This document shows positions 32,142 through 42,237 of a stretch of 64,000 bases of DNA, piece by piece. The stretch is from Arabidopsis thaliana. Its lineage: Eukaryota > Streptophyta > Magnoliopsida > Brassicales > Brassicaceae. A program made the translations under genes and the position numbers. Positions within the stretch are counted from its first letter, which is position 1. Every line of letters begins with the position of its first letter. The stretch lies in NCBI RefSeq assembly GCF_000001735.4, contig NC_003070.9, forward strand, positions 8,370,001-8,434,000, written 5' to 3'. The notes below the pieces were generated by a model. The model ran no database searches and was not told the origin of the DNA. It saw nothing but the letters and a program-made list of their open reading frames with translations.

Positions 32142-34147
32142 ATGCGCAAACAATTTGTTTTTCTTCTGCCTTTCTTGTCACGTCTCTACCATGTAAGTCA
32201 AACCTAAATCGTTCATTTGAATCCGTTTGTTTCATTTCTCTATAATCGATTCACTTCAGATTTTATTGGATTTGTTTCCGTTTATTCTTTTGATCATTTT
32301 TGAAATTTTTGTAACTTCCAACAATGCAGGTAGTTATAGCCGGAGGAGAACGGTTAACTAACGGCGGTTTTTCACCGGAGATAAATCCGTTCACACCCAA
32401 AGCGTCTTTAGTACGTTACTGGAACAAACAGATCCATCACCAATCACCCGGCTCAGCCTTTCTCCTCTCCAAGGCTTCACCACTTACCGCCGTCGCCTCC
32501 GCCACCTTCGCCAAACTCGCCTCCGAAAACGCTCTTCCGGATCGCCTCCCCGACTTCTGCTCCGCCGCAAACCTCTTCTGTTTTCCAGATTTAGGTCCAA
32601 CCCTCGAGAAACACAGCAACGACGTTAAATTCTCTGTTTACGACCAACGAAACTTCACCAACTACGGCACGATTCACCCCGGCGGTGCTGACTCGTTCAA
32701 GAAATATTCACAAAACGGTAACGCAGTAACCGACTCTTTCCGGCGATACAGCCGAGACGCCGCCGGTCACGAAGATAAATTCACAGGCTACGCTGATAAC
32801 AGCAACGTCGTCGAGGAAAAATTCAATTCTTACGGCACATCAGCCACCGGCGGCTCCGGCGATTTTAAAAACTATCAATCCGGTGTTAACAATCCGACGA
32901 CTCGTTTCAAGGCCTATTCCGACGAAGGAAATGGCCGTGCTCAGACGTTTAAAACCTATACTCACGAAGCCAACTCCGGACCGGGTCAATCTTTCACCAG
33001 TTACGGCAAAAACGGTAACGGAGCTCCAAACGAGTTCTCTTCTTACGGTGTCTCCTCTAACGTAATCGGATCTGATTTCTCAAACTACGGTGAAAACGGT
33101 AACGCAGCCAACGACACTTTCAAAGGCTACGGTGGTGACGGCAATGTTCCTCAGAATAACTTCAAAAGCTACGGTGCCTCCGGGAACGCTGCCGTTGACA
33201 CGTTCTTGAATTATAGAGACAATGCTAACGTTGGTGATGATTCGTTCTCGTCGTATGCCAAGAACTCAAACTTCGAGAAGGTTGATTTCGTAAATTACGG
33301 CAAATCTATTAACCCGGGTTCAGAGTCGTTTAGTGGTTATGGTAAAGGAGCTGAGGGAAACAAAATTGATTTCAAAACGTATACTCAGAACTCTACGTTC
33401 AAGGACTACACGAAAACCGGAGTCGAATTTGCGAAATATAACCGGAGTAGTCTCGGTGGTGGCAAAACGGTAAATAAGTGGGTGGAGCCTGGCAAGTTCT
33501 TTAGAGAGTCGATGCTTAAAGAAGGTACATTGATTTGGATGCCTGACATTAAGGATAAAATGCCGAAAAGGTCGTTTCTACCTCGTAGCATTGTCTCGAA
33601 ACTACCGTTTTCTACATCGAAAATCGCGGAAATCAAGCGTGTTTTCCACGCTAACGATAACTCGACGATGGAAGGGATAATTACTGATGCGGTAAGGGAA
33701 TGTGAGAGACCGCCGACAGTCAGCGAGACTAAACGATGTGTCGGATCAGCGGAGGATATGATCGATTTCGCGACATCTGTGCTTGGTCGAAGTGTGGTAC
33801 TCCGGACGACAGAGAGTGTAGCCGGATCAAAGGAGAAAGTCATGATCGGTAAAGTCAATGGAATCAACGGTGGAAGAGTGACAAAATCAGTGTCGTGTCA
33901 CCAAAGTTTGTACCCTTACTTACTCTACTACTGTCACTCTGTGCCTAAAGTTCGGGTGTACGAGTCAGATCTTTTGGATCCCAAGAGTAAAGCCAAGATC
34001 AACCATGGTATTGCTATATGTCACATGGACACATCAGCTTGGGGTGCGAACCATGGAGCCTTCATGTTGCTTGGGTCCCGGCCAGGTCAGATCGAAGTAT
34101 GCCATTGGATCTTTGAGAATGATATGAATTGGGCCATCGCCGATTAA
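32142..34147 (+). CDS. PGL3: BURP-domain polygalacturonase beta-subunit-like protein
   Basis: Two exons, 32142-32192 and 32330-34147, 622 residues, matching the Arabidopsis protein also called JP630 (At1g23760). Exon 1 codes for MRKQFVFLLPFLSRLYH, the hydrophobic start of a secretion signal. Residues about 115-395 hold some 16-18 copies of a 14-residue repeat, F-x-x-Y-G/S-x-x-x-N-x (FKSYG, FTSYGKNGNG, FSNYGENGNA), as in the tomato beta subunit. The BURP domain (about 410-622) has its four Cys-His pairs: CHQSLYPYLLYYCH, then AICHMDTSAW and EVCHWIF. It acts in the cell wall, probably binding pectin or polygalacturonase. Confidence 0.92.
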
Positions 34148-35213
34148 CCATGTTGTAGCAAAATGAATAATGAATGTTAATGTTTTGTATCTCTATATTT
34201 CAGTAACGATACAAACTTACTATCTTCCTCATATTCTGTTAACTAAATATGTTGTATCAGGATTATGTAAACATTCTAAAGCAATGAAGTTAAAAAAAAA
34301 TAGCAGTGGAATGTAAATTTTCTAAAAATTATTGAATTCACCTAGACAATTTAAGTTGTGGGGGTTTAAGCAAACCGGTTCTACGAGAATCAGTCCGGTC
34401 CAACTGATCATATCATCCAAGTTACGGTGACCATGTTTCTTTGTCTGGAAGTGTAAGACTGATTTTACTGAACACAGTTCCAACATTCAGGGAAATGTTA
34501 TTGATACAAGAATTTCTCAATGAAGTAAAGGAGAAGTGATGCAATGTAACATGGGGAAGTCAAAAGCTTATTTAATGAAGATTCACTGAACTTGGTGAGA
34601 TTTTTTTTGGGGAGAAACAACAAGTTATGCAGCCTATAAAGACATGTAGCTTAGTGACTAGTGAGGTCCTTCTCCAATTTGACTTGTCGTAATATACATC
34701 ATTTTACACATCTTACTATTTAAGTGGATGCATCTATATCTTTAAGTTGAAGATGATGGTGTGTTGAAAAAAATATGAATGTGCGTCGCAGTAACTTAGG
34801 AATAGATTTTTTTTTGTCCGACAGGTATATATTACTGGTTTACTGGTGAACATTTAGAGTGAAAGAAAATCGTATCACTCTCGTCAGAAAATTAAACACC
34901 CCTTCAACTTCTGACATAATTGAAATGGCATGATCATCACAATAACGATTAATATGGAATCTAAGAGCAACATCAATATAAACTAAAGTAAACGTTTCCC
35001 ATATGCAACATAACTTCACTAACAATCGGCTTTGCAAATATGGAATCTAAGAACAACAGCAAAATACATAAGATCCTATGTTATCGGGTAGTTTAAAACC
35101 TTTTTTAATATAAAGCTCATAAAAGAGCAACCAAATTTAAAGCATAATCATTCCCAGAGCAAGAGAACATCATCCAAAATTAAACTAAAGAAACATCTAA
35201 AACTGAAAGATAT
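34148..35213. other. Intergenic
   Basis: 3' UTR sequences of the flanking genes (facing each other). No gene seen. Confidence 0.6.
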
Positions 35214-36266
35214 TTAGTATCTGAAACCGTAGAAATGAGGATCTCTAGGGTCTCTTGGGCCAAAACGGTCTCTAGGGTCTCTTAGTCCAAAACGGTAGAA
35301 GTCACTTGGGCCAAAACGGTCAAAAGGCTCTCTACGGTCTCTACGGTCTGGAAATAGCGTAGGAAATCGAGGGTTGCTCTTTTTTATGGGAGGGTTTCGT
35401 CTTGCTAGGAGATCGAGTCGTTTCCGTCTCCAAAAAGAAGCAAATTTACGCTTCCAATCAACATCGCCTGTATATAATTTCCAAAGACAACCCTTACCTT
35501 CTTCCAAGCATTTATGTTCCCACAAATCATTATCTGAAGCCAGATACCGCATCTCTGTACAAACACAAGCCATATATCCAATACTCACACCAGGAAGCAA
35601 CTCTAGTATCTTCAGCTTTAGCTCTGTCGGTAGGAGCATCAAACAAGGTGGAGATTCCAAGCCAGCCTTATCACAAAGACCAATCAACAACGGTATAACA
35701 AGTTCATCTTTTACCATTCTCCACAACATGAACACTTCCCGGTAGTAGCTAGAAGAGCCCTGCTTCTCAAACTTCAAAGTATCCACAACCAAATCAATAA
35801 CAGGCAAAAACCTACTCTTATCAAGAGAAGTCATGTGCACTCGCTTACAAGACCCACCTAGAGTTCCGTAAACTACAAGCCTAGGGCCTATGTTCTGAAA
35901 CCTCACAGTAACTGACTCGACTGTATTAGTATCCTTACGTGTAATTAGCTCAGGCAGAGTATACCTTAGAGATACAGAAAGTAACTTCTTTGAAAAGCTA
36001 AACTTATCAGAGCCATGATCCAACAACACGAATCCAGATTCTAACATAACGGCATGTACTGATAAAGCCAAAGCAGTCAAGTCACTGGTATCGCCAGATT
36101 TCTCAAGCAATACATTTTTCAAAAAGAATGGTTCACTTAACCTTTTGCTTTTAGCGGCAGCGAGCTCCACATCCATTGGCACTGGACCCTCTATACCCGA
36201 ATTTCCCCTCTTGGATCCTTCGCCTGGACTGGAATCATTATTTGAATCCGCGAATCCAGTATCCAT
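35214..36266 (-). CDS. FBXO7-like F-box protein without the N-terminal ubiquitin-like domain
   Basis: Single exon, 350 residues from the ATG at 36266 (MDTGFADSNN). The frame is open upstream to about 36341 without another ATG, and that stretch (REDCETLASQSE) still aligns with the linker of the longer neighbour (RDSETVASQSE). The ORF is therefore a 5'-truncated duplicate lacking the first ~80 residues. Residues about 43-200 match the FP/PI31-N dimerisation domain of FBXO7; about 208-250 is the F-box (LPTELKLKILELLPG). The tail differs from the neighbour: RRDRREPFDRFG, then GLRDPRDRFGPRDPRDP, Arg/Asp/Pro-rich like the PI31/FBXO7 proline-rich tail. Probable SCF adaptor. Probably At1g23770. Confidence 0.82.
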   Translation of the reverse strand: MDTGFADSNNDSSPGEGSKRGNSGIEGPVPMDVELAAAKSKRLSEPFFLKNVLLEKSGDTSDLTALALSVHAVMLESGFVLLDHGSDKFSFSKKLLSVSLRYTLPELITRKDTNTVESVTVRFQNIGPRLVVYGTLGGSCKRVHMTSLDKSRFLPVIDLVVDTLKFEKQGSSSYYREVFMLWRMVKDELVIPLLIGLCDKAGLESPPCLMLLPTELKLKILELLPGVSIGYMACVCTEMRYLASDNDLWEHKCLEEGKGCLWKLYTGDVDWKRKFASFWRRKRLDLLARRNPPIKKSNPRFPTLFPDRRDRREPFDRFGPSDFYRFGLRDPRDRFGPRDPRDPHFYGFRY

Positions 36267-37052
36267 CGAATCTTGAACAACCACCGCCTTGTTTCTCTCC
36301 GATTGTGAAGCTAGGGTTTCACAATCTTCCCGTCGATACAAATTACAAATCTTTTAAAATTTCATTAAGTGTAGAGTACATGTATATAGATGTATATTGG
36401 GCGGGTAGTTTTAGGCCCATTAATAACAATTTAGCTATATGGGCCTTTGGTGGGTACTTACTACTTACCATCCAGATCCAACCCGATCGATTAGAGAAAT
36501 TTGGAATGTCTCTCAATTCTCGAAGGAAGGTTGATGAGAGTGAAAGACAAACATGGTTGGCCTCCGTGAGAGAAGTTCTCAACTTTTACTGAGAGAACCA
36601 ATGGAATATTTATTCTAATAGTTCAAAATAAAACATTCATTTGACGGTGAGCAATCATTGTGATATCAAAACGAGATGGTGTATTATTTAAATGATACAA
36701 ATGTTATTGCGAAGTATAAATTTCTAAAATATGTATGAAAATTTCGTTTGCAACATCACAGTCCGTTTGCAAACATGAAATCTAAGAGCAATAGAAACAA
36801 AATATAAGAAGCCATATATATCGGGTGATCAAAAGCTTTACAGAAAGAAAGAAACTCATAAGAGAGCAACCATGTAACATATCATGGCAAGAAGAAGAGA
36901 AAATCATTCAAAACCAAATAAACATTTAAAGATCAAACATATTACTATATTAGTGTCCTCCCAATTTATTTGCTGATATCGGAAAAGCCATATACTACTT
37001 CTCCTACCTTTAGAAAGATTCAACAGTTCCATTTTTACACTCGGTATGTTTG
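36267..37052. promoter_or_regulatory. Spacer between the F-box genes with site II elements
   Basis: Upstream of the shorter F-box gene: AGGCCCATTAA (36413-) and TATGGGCC (36438-), site II-type (TGGGCC) elements as in many housekeeping promoters. The rest is the 3' side of the longer gene; no further gene seen. Confidence 0.45.
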
Positions 37053-38480
37053 CTAGTTGAGTCCCCCAAGATTGCATCTGGGAGTAAAGAGCTGTCCCCA
37101 TGTTCGTCTGCCGAGCCCACGTGCTGATTGTCCCGGGTGAATACCAATGGATCCATGCATGCGATCCCCATTAAACCATGTGAAAGGAGGGTCTCCAATG
37201 ATTCGAGGGAATCGTATGCCGCTTCTTCCCGTGGAAATGTTCCGCCTTCCAAGCTGGTTTTGCCTCCAAAAAGTATCACTAGCAGCAGCAAGCTGTTTTT
37301 GCCTCCAAAAAGTAGCAAACCTCGCCTTCCAATTAACTGAATCACCCGCTTCTGTCACAACAAAATTATTAACTTCCTCCAAGCACTTCTGCTTCCACAA
37401 GTCATTGTCTGATGCCAGATACCGCATTTCTGTACAAACACAAGCCATATTTCCAATACTCACACCAGGAAGCAACTCTAGTATCTTCAGCTTTAGCTCT
37501 GTTGGTAAGCGCATCAAACACGGTGGAGGTTCCAAGCCAGCTTTATCGCAAATACCAATCAACAACGGGATAACAAGGCGATCTTTTACCATTCTCCAGA
37601 ACATGAACACTTCACGGTAGATACTCGAAGAGCCTTCTTCGTCAGATGTAGAAGTATCCATAACCAAGTCGATAACAGGAACAAACCTACGCTTATCAAG
37701 ATTCATATGCACTCGCCCACTAGATCCACCTACAGTTCCGTAAACTACAACCACAGGGCCTAAATTCTGAAACTTCACAGAAACTGACTCGATTGTATTT
37801 GTATCCTTAGACTTAATCAGCTCAGGTAGAGTATACCTCAGGGATACTGTAAGTAACTCCTTTGAAAAGTTAAACTTGTCAGAGCCATGATTCAACAGCA
37901 CGAATCCAGATTCTAACATAACAGCATGTACTGACAAAGCCAAAGTAGTCAACTCACTAGTATCACCAGATTTCTCAAGCAGTATATTTTTCAAGAAGAA
38001 TGGTTCACTTAGCCTTTTGCTTCCAGCTGCAGCGAGCTCCATGTCAAGCTGCTCAACATCCATCGGCTCTGGACCCTCCATACCCGAAATATCTCCCTCT
38101 GGATCTTCTACGGAGGTATTAGGATTAGATTTCGCTTGATCGGGGACAACATCAACCTCTGCGAACCCAATCGAATCATGAACACTCGTCTGATTACTCT
38201 CCGATTGAGAAGCTACGGTTTCAGAATCTCTCAATTTCCAATTCGAAGATTCGCCAGCCTCGAGAGAGAAGTAAATTAGGTCACCGGATATTAAACCAAG
38301 AGATCGGAGCGTATCCTCCGGCGAAGGCGTGATGAGCTCGTCTTTACGATTGAGCGAGAGATGAACGGAGGAAGGCACCGTGGGGTTGATCCGTCGCCGG
38401 AGATCATGGAGAGTGTCTGCATCGGCCAATTCAAGTTTTAGGGTTTCTCTCGTCTCGTGATGTCTCAATCGTAGCTTCAT
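37053..38480 (-). CDS. FBXO7-like F-box protein (UBL - FP - F-box)
   Basis: Single exon, 475 residues, start MKLRLRHHETRE. Residues 1-75 form a ubiquitin-like domain (KLRLRHHETRETLKLELA ... GLISGDLIYFSLE). 80-150 is an acidic linker. About 155-312 corresponds to the FP/PI31-N domain (PFFLKNILLEKSGDT, VYGTVGG, WRMVKDRLVIPLL). About 320-366 is the F-box (LMRLPTELKLKILELLPGVS, CVCTEMRYLASDNDLWK). The order is that of human FBXO7, an SCF substrate adaptor that also binds the proteasome inhibitor PI31; plant function is inferred. The middle portion is close to that of the neighbour at 35214, marking a tandem duplication. TGGGCC elements lie upstream (38577-38595). Probably At1g23780. Confidence 0.88.
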   Translation of the reverse strand: MKLRLRHHETRETLKLELADADTLHDLRRRINPTVPSSVHLSLNRKDELITPSPEDTLRSLGLISGDLIYFSLEAGESSNWKLRDSETVASQSESNQTSVHDSIGFAEVDVVPDQAKSNPNTSVEDPEGDISGMEGPEPMDVEQLDMELAAAGSKRLSEPFFLKNILLEKSGDTSELTTLALSVHAVMLESGFVLLNHGSDKFNFSKELLTVSLRYTLPELIKSKDTNTIESVSVKFQNLGPVVVVYGTVGGSSGRVHMNLDKRRFVPVIDLVMDTSTSDEEGSSSIYREVFMFWRMVKDRLVIPLLIGICDKAGLEPPPCLMRLPTELKLKILELLPGVSIGNMACVCTEMRYLASDNDLWKQKCLEEVNNFVVTEAGDSVNWKARFATFWRQKQLAAASDTFWRQNQLGRRNISTGRSGIRFPRIIGDPPFTWFNGDRMHGSIGIHPGQSARGLGRRTWGQLFTPRCNLGGLN

Positions 38481-40098
38481 TATCGGGCTACTACGATCTT
38501 CTTCTTCGCCTCACAAAGTAGAGTCATGAAATGTGTTGCGTACACATACAGATAAAAGGCTGAGGCGGTTACCAGTTATGGGCCGTATTTGGGCCTATAA
38601 ACAACTTATTATAGTATATGGGGTTTTCGTGGATAAAGGATTTATGTGTCAATGGAAGATTGATGAGATTGAGTGAGAACCTATGAATTGGACATCTCAT
38701 AAAACATGAAGTTAATAGACCAAATGGTTCGAGTTTCTGTTAAAAATGGTTACCAATTGTACAATCACTAACCAAATCTGGCTCTAGCATTTGCAACACC
38801 GTTAGTAACATAACTTTCAATGAGCAACAGCGATATTATTACCTCAAACTAATTTGTAGTTATGGTTTGGTATGTGTGTTAGCGCTTTTGATTATAAAAA
38901 ACTAAAAATATTAAAATCTAGAAAAGGTTACAAATAATACCTTCTTGAATGTCAATCGGATTCTGACTTTTTTCTATGTCACATAAATTAAATTTTGTAT
39001 TTGCGGCCAAATATATTAAATGGTACAAATTCAGAACATCATATATTCATTATTACCATATAAATAAATAACATCAAAGAAATTTTTTATCTCGCTACAG
39101 TTTTCACCCCATAAAAAAAATGCAAGCGGAATTGAGCAAGCCCTTACGAACTTGTATCCAACATTATTATCTTCATATGGTAATTCATTTGTGTGTTGTC
39201 CTATAGTAAAACGTGTAAGACTGCCTTCAATAAACTGAAGCATATCAACAATGTTTTCCATCAAAACGAATTTCGGTTTTTAAAACTCCTCGTGTTCATC
39301 CAAACAATAATTTCGGAGGAAAGAAATCATGACAAGATGTCAAGATCTTACCAAGTCCAAATAGTTACCTTGTGAGAAATAAAAATTCTACAAAGTATAG
39401 AATGAGTTACTCTAATGTATTTTGATGATAAATTCATACTTTAGAGATAATAAATATATAGAAATCAATTCCTATAAATCTGAAAAAATAGTAGTAATAA
39501 ATACCATAAATAACTATTTGATATTATTTTTGGTTATCACAGGTGGTAACTAGTTTGAAAAATGGAACATAAATACTCACAACAACCTACCATTTTCAAA
39601 AATGAGGTGGCGAATCCACATAAAACAAACACAATTTCACATCCAAACATTATTTTGCAGATTTTGACTGATTACTAATAACAAAATTAAATGTTTTAAA
39701 TATAGTTGACTAATAGACTAGAAAACATATGGGATTAGCGTGGGATGCGTACAATAAAAACAAGAAGATCCATCCAGATTAGATGTAATTATACAAATCA
39801 ATAAAATAAATCACGCATACGAATACAAAATACAGTACAAAGACCCACCACCAAATTCGACCGTTGCTCACAACGTTCCAAGAAAAAAATCCCCAAGTAT
39901 TTTCTTCTTTATTCAAAAAAGTTTCGATTTTTATTTTCAATTATCCCAATCCTCTTTCTTCTTCAACTACACTTACTTACCGTTGGATCTCTCCGACTTA
40001 AGTAACAAATAAAACCCTAAATTCTTCTTCCCGATCTAAACCCATTTCTTGAATTTCTCATCTGAATCACAAAGTCTCGATCTTGAAACTCAACAACA
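38481..40098. other. Intergenic
   Basis: AT-rich; promoter sides of two divergent genes. The leader of the DUF936 gene is CT-rich (TTCTTCTTTATT, TCCTCTTTCTTCTTC around 39900-39965). No gene seen. Confidence 0.55.
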
Positions 40099-41917
40099 AT
40101 GGCGGCTTTAGCCCCCGGAATCCTTCAAAAGCTAATCGACGGTATGAAAACCGGAGTTAAACCGACCGGAGAACACAGAAGCTCGTTATTACAAGTCACA
40201 GATATCGTCCCTATTGATCTTGACGAGAAGAATCTTTTACCGAAACAAGGCTTCTTCATAAAAGTCTCTGATTCTTCTCATTCAATCTACGTTAGCCTTC
40301 CTTCAGATCAAGACGACGACGTTTTAAGCAACAAGATGCAGTTAGGTCAGTTTATCTACGTTGATCGGCTTGATCCAGGGACACCTGTTCCGATCATCAA
40401 AGGTGCTAGACCGATTCCCGGACGACATCCTTTACTTGGAACTCCTGAGCCATTGATGAGTACAAGAGGAAAGATTGAGAGTTCGAGACCTAGAAGAGGT
40501 TCTTGGGGTCAAAACGGTGACGTTTCGTCTCCGTTTGTGTTAAAGCCTGCACCTTTGGATTTTGATCAGTGTACGCCGGCGAAACATAGGCTTGGTACGG
40601 GGAGATTTATGGCGGCGTCTCCGAATGTTATGACTAGAGGGAGGTCACCTGGTGGTGTTAGATGTTCTTATGGTGGAGGGCTTTTGTCGAAAATGGCGGA
40701 GAGTCCTGCTGCAATGATGAGGAAGAGCTGTGTTGTTCCGCCGAGTTCGAAGTTTCCGAGAAGTAAAAGTGTTTGCGATAGAGAGACAATGGCAAAGAAC
40801 TCTGTTCTTTTTAGTCCTTTTAAATCCTCTGTAGGTACTTTTTCCTCTCTGTTTTTCTATATTGGCTTAGGCATCAAGGTTTATGAGTTAACAAGGGTTT
40901 TGCAGGCAAAGAAAAACGATTCACCGCCTCCGAGTGTACGTACTAGAAGAGCAACAGCAGCTTCCTTGTTGGAAGATGAAAGAGAGGCTCCAAAGTCTAC
41001 TTCAAAGTATAGTAAGCTGGAAAAACCTGAGAAGAGTTTGAGTCTACCAGGAAGACTTAGCACACTGAGCAAGGTTTGCGTAAATGTGAATGTTAGATTG
41101 AATGGTTAGTCTTTTAAGAATGTGTTTGGTGATGATACTGAGAGATGTCTTTGTATCTGAACAGGAAGCTATGCAACAGCGAGAGACGGCTCAAAAGATA
41201 GCTCTTCAGGCATTGAGAGAAGCTACAACAACAGAAACAGTAGTTCGTCATCTCAAGTACACATAACAATCTCTTCTTGATTGGTTTCATTGTATGATTT
41301 ATGGATGTTTGTGTTTGAAATGTTCTTATGGATCTTATTTGGGACAACGCAGGACATTTGCAAATCTGAGCAAATCAGCAAAAGCTGATTGTCCAGCTGC
41401 TTGCTTCGACAAGTTCTTGGAGTTTCACAGCCAGATATCTGAAACCATGAACGAAATTGCTTCTATCGAAGCAGCTGCTTCACCTGCTACTACTGAGAAA
41501 AAATCTGAGGATGGATCATTAATACTACACGAAATCCAGCATAACTCTATTGATCAGGAGAAAACAACATCAAAGAGAAGAATTCTCCTGAAGCAGCAGC
41601 AAAAGAGATCAAACGATGAGAACAAGAACCCCGCAGTTTCTCTTTCCGGATTAGGAAACACGGCGAGGTTGGTTAAAGAGATAGAGAAAGAAGCTGCAAA
41701 TTGGTTCATGGAGTTTATAGAAAAGGCTCTGGAGAAAGGGATGAAGAAATGTAAAGGCACAAGTGATGCAGATGTTAAGAAGGTTCCACAGTCTCTGATT
41801 CTCAAAGTTGTAAACTGGGTGGAAGAAGAACATTCTGCTGATAACACGAAACGACCAGTTCATCCAAAAGCATCACATATCACTAGAAAGCTCAGAATCA
41901 AGTTGAAGAATCCTTAG
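40099..41917 (+). CDS. DUF936 family protein
   Basis: Four exons, 40099-40830, 40906-41073, 41165-41256, 41353-41917, 518 residues, matching my memory of At1g23790. The N-terminal DUF936 core spans about 1-120 ([64 protein letters not shown]); relatives are annotated as microtubule- or plastid-associated, but no activity is visible. The middle is Ser/Arg/Pro-rich and basic, probably disordered. The C-terminus ([39 protein letters not shown]) is helical. Intron 1 is only 75 nt, a multiple of three, and has no stop in frame, so retention would simply insert 25 residues. Confidence 0.87.
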
Positions 41918-42237
41918 ACCATAAGCGCGATTTTGAGATGTTAAGTTGTTCCTTCTACGTCTACTGTGAAAAGGCTTTCAGTTTCCACTGCTTATAGAGA
42001 GATTTATTCATGGATTCTATTGTTATTAGTCAAGTTCATGTACACATCAATGAAACTAATAAGAGTTTGTGTTTATTAATCACACATTGTCATGTAGCTT
42101 TATTTGCAAAATGTATTGAAGATAAATTACTCTCAAAATCTAGAAATCCTAGAGACACAGTACAACTCCAGGTTTTCAAAGCAAAAGTGCAAATCATAAA
42201 CCAAACTCGAGAAATAAGTGTAACCACCTGGTATGGT
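41918..42237. other. Convergent 3' region between the DUF936 gene and ALDH2B7
   Basis: 320 bp between two stop codons facing each other; it must contain both 3' UTRs. Nothing else seen. Confidence 0.6.

Noticed and set aside
33406-33867. 153-codon minus-strand ORF inside the BURP gene
   Set aside because: Antisense to a well-supported coding region.
35374-35745. Plus-strand ORFs opposite both F-box genes
   Set aside because: They mirror each other only because the sense genes are duplicates; no independent evidence.
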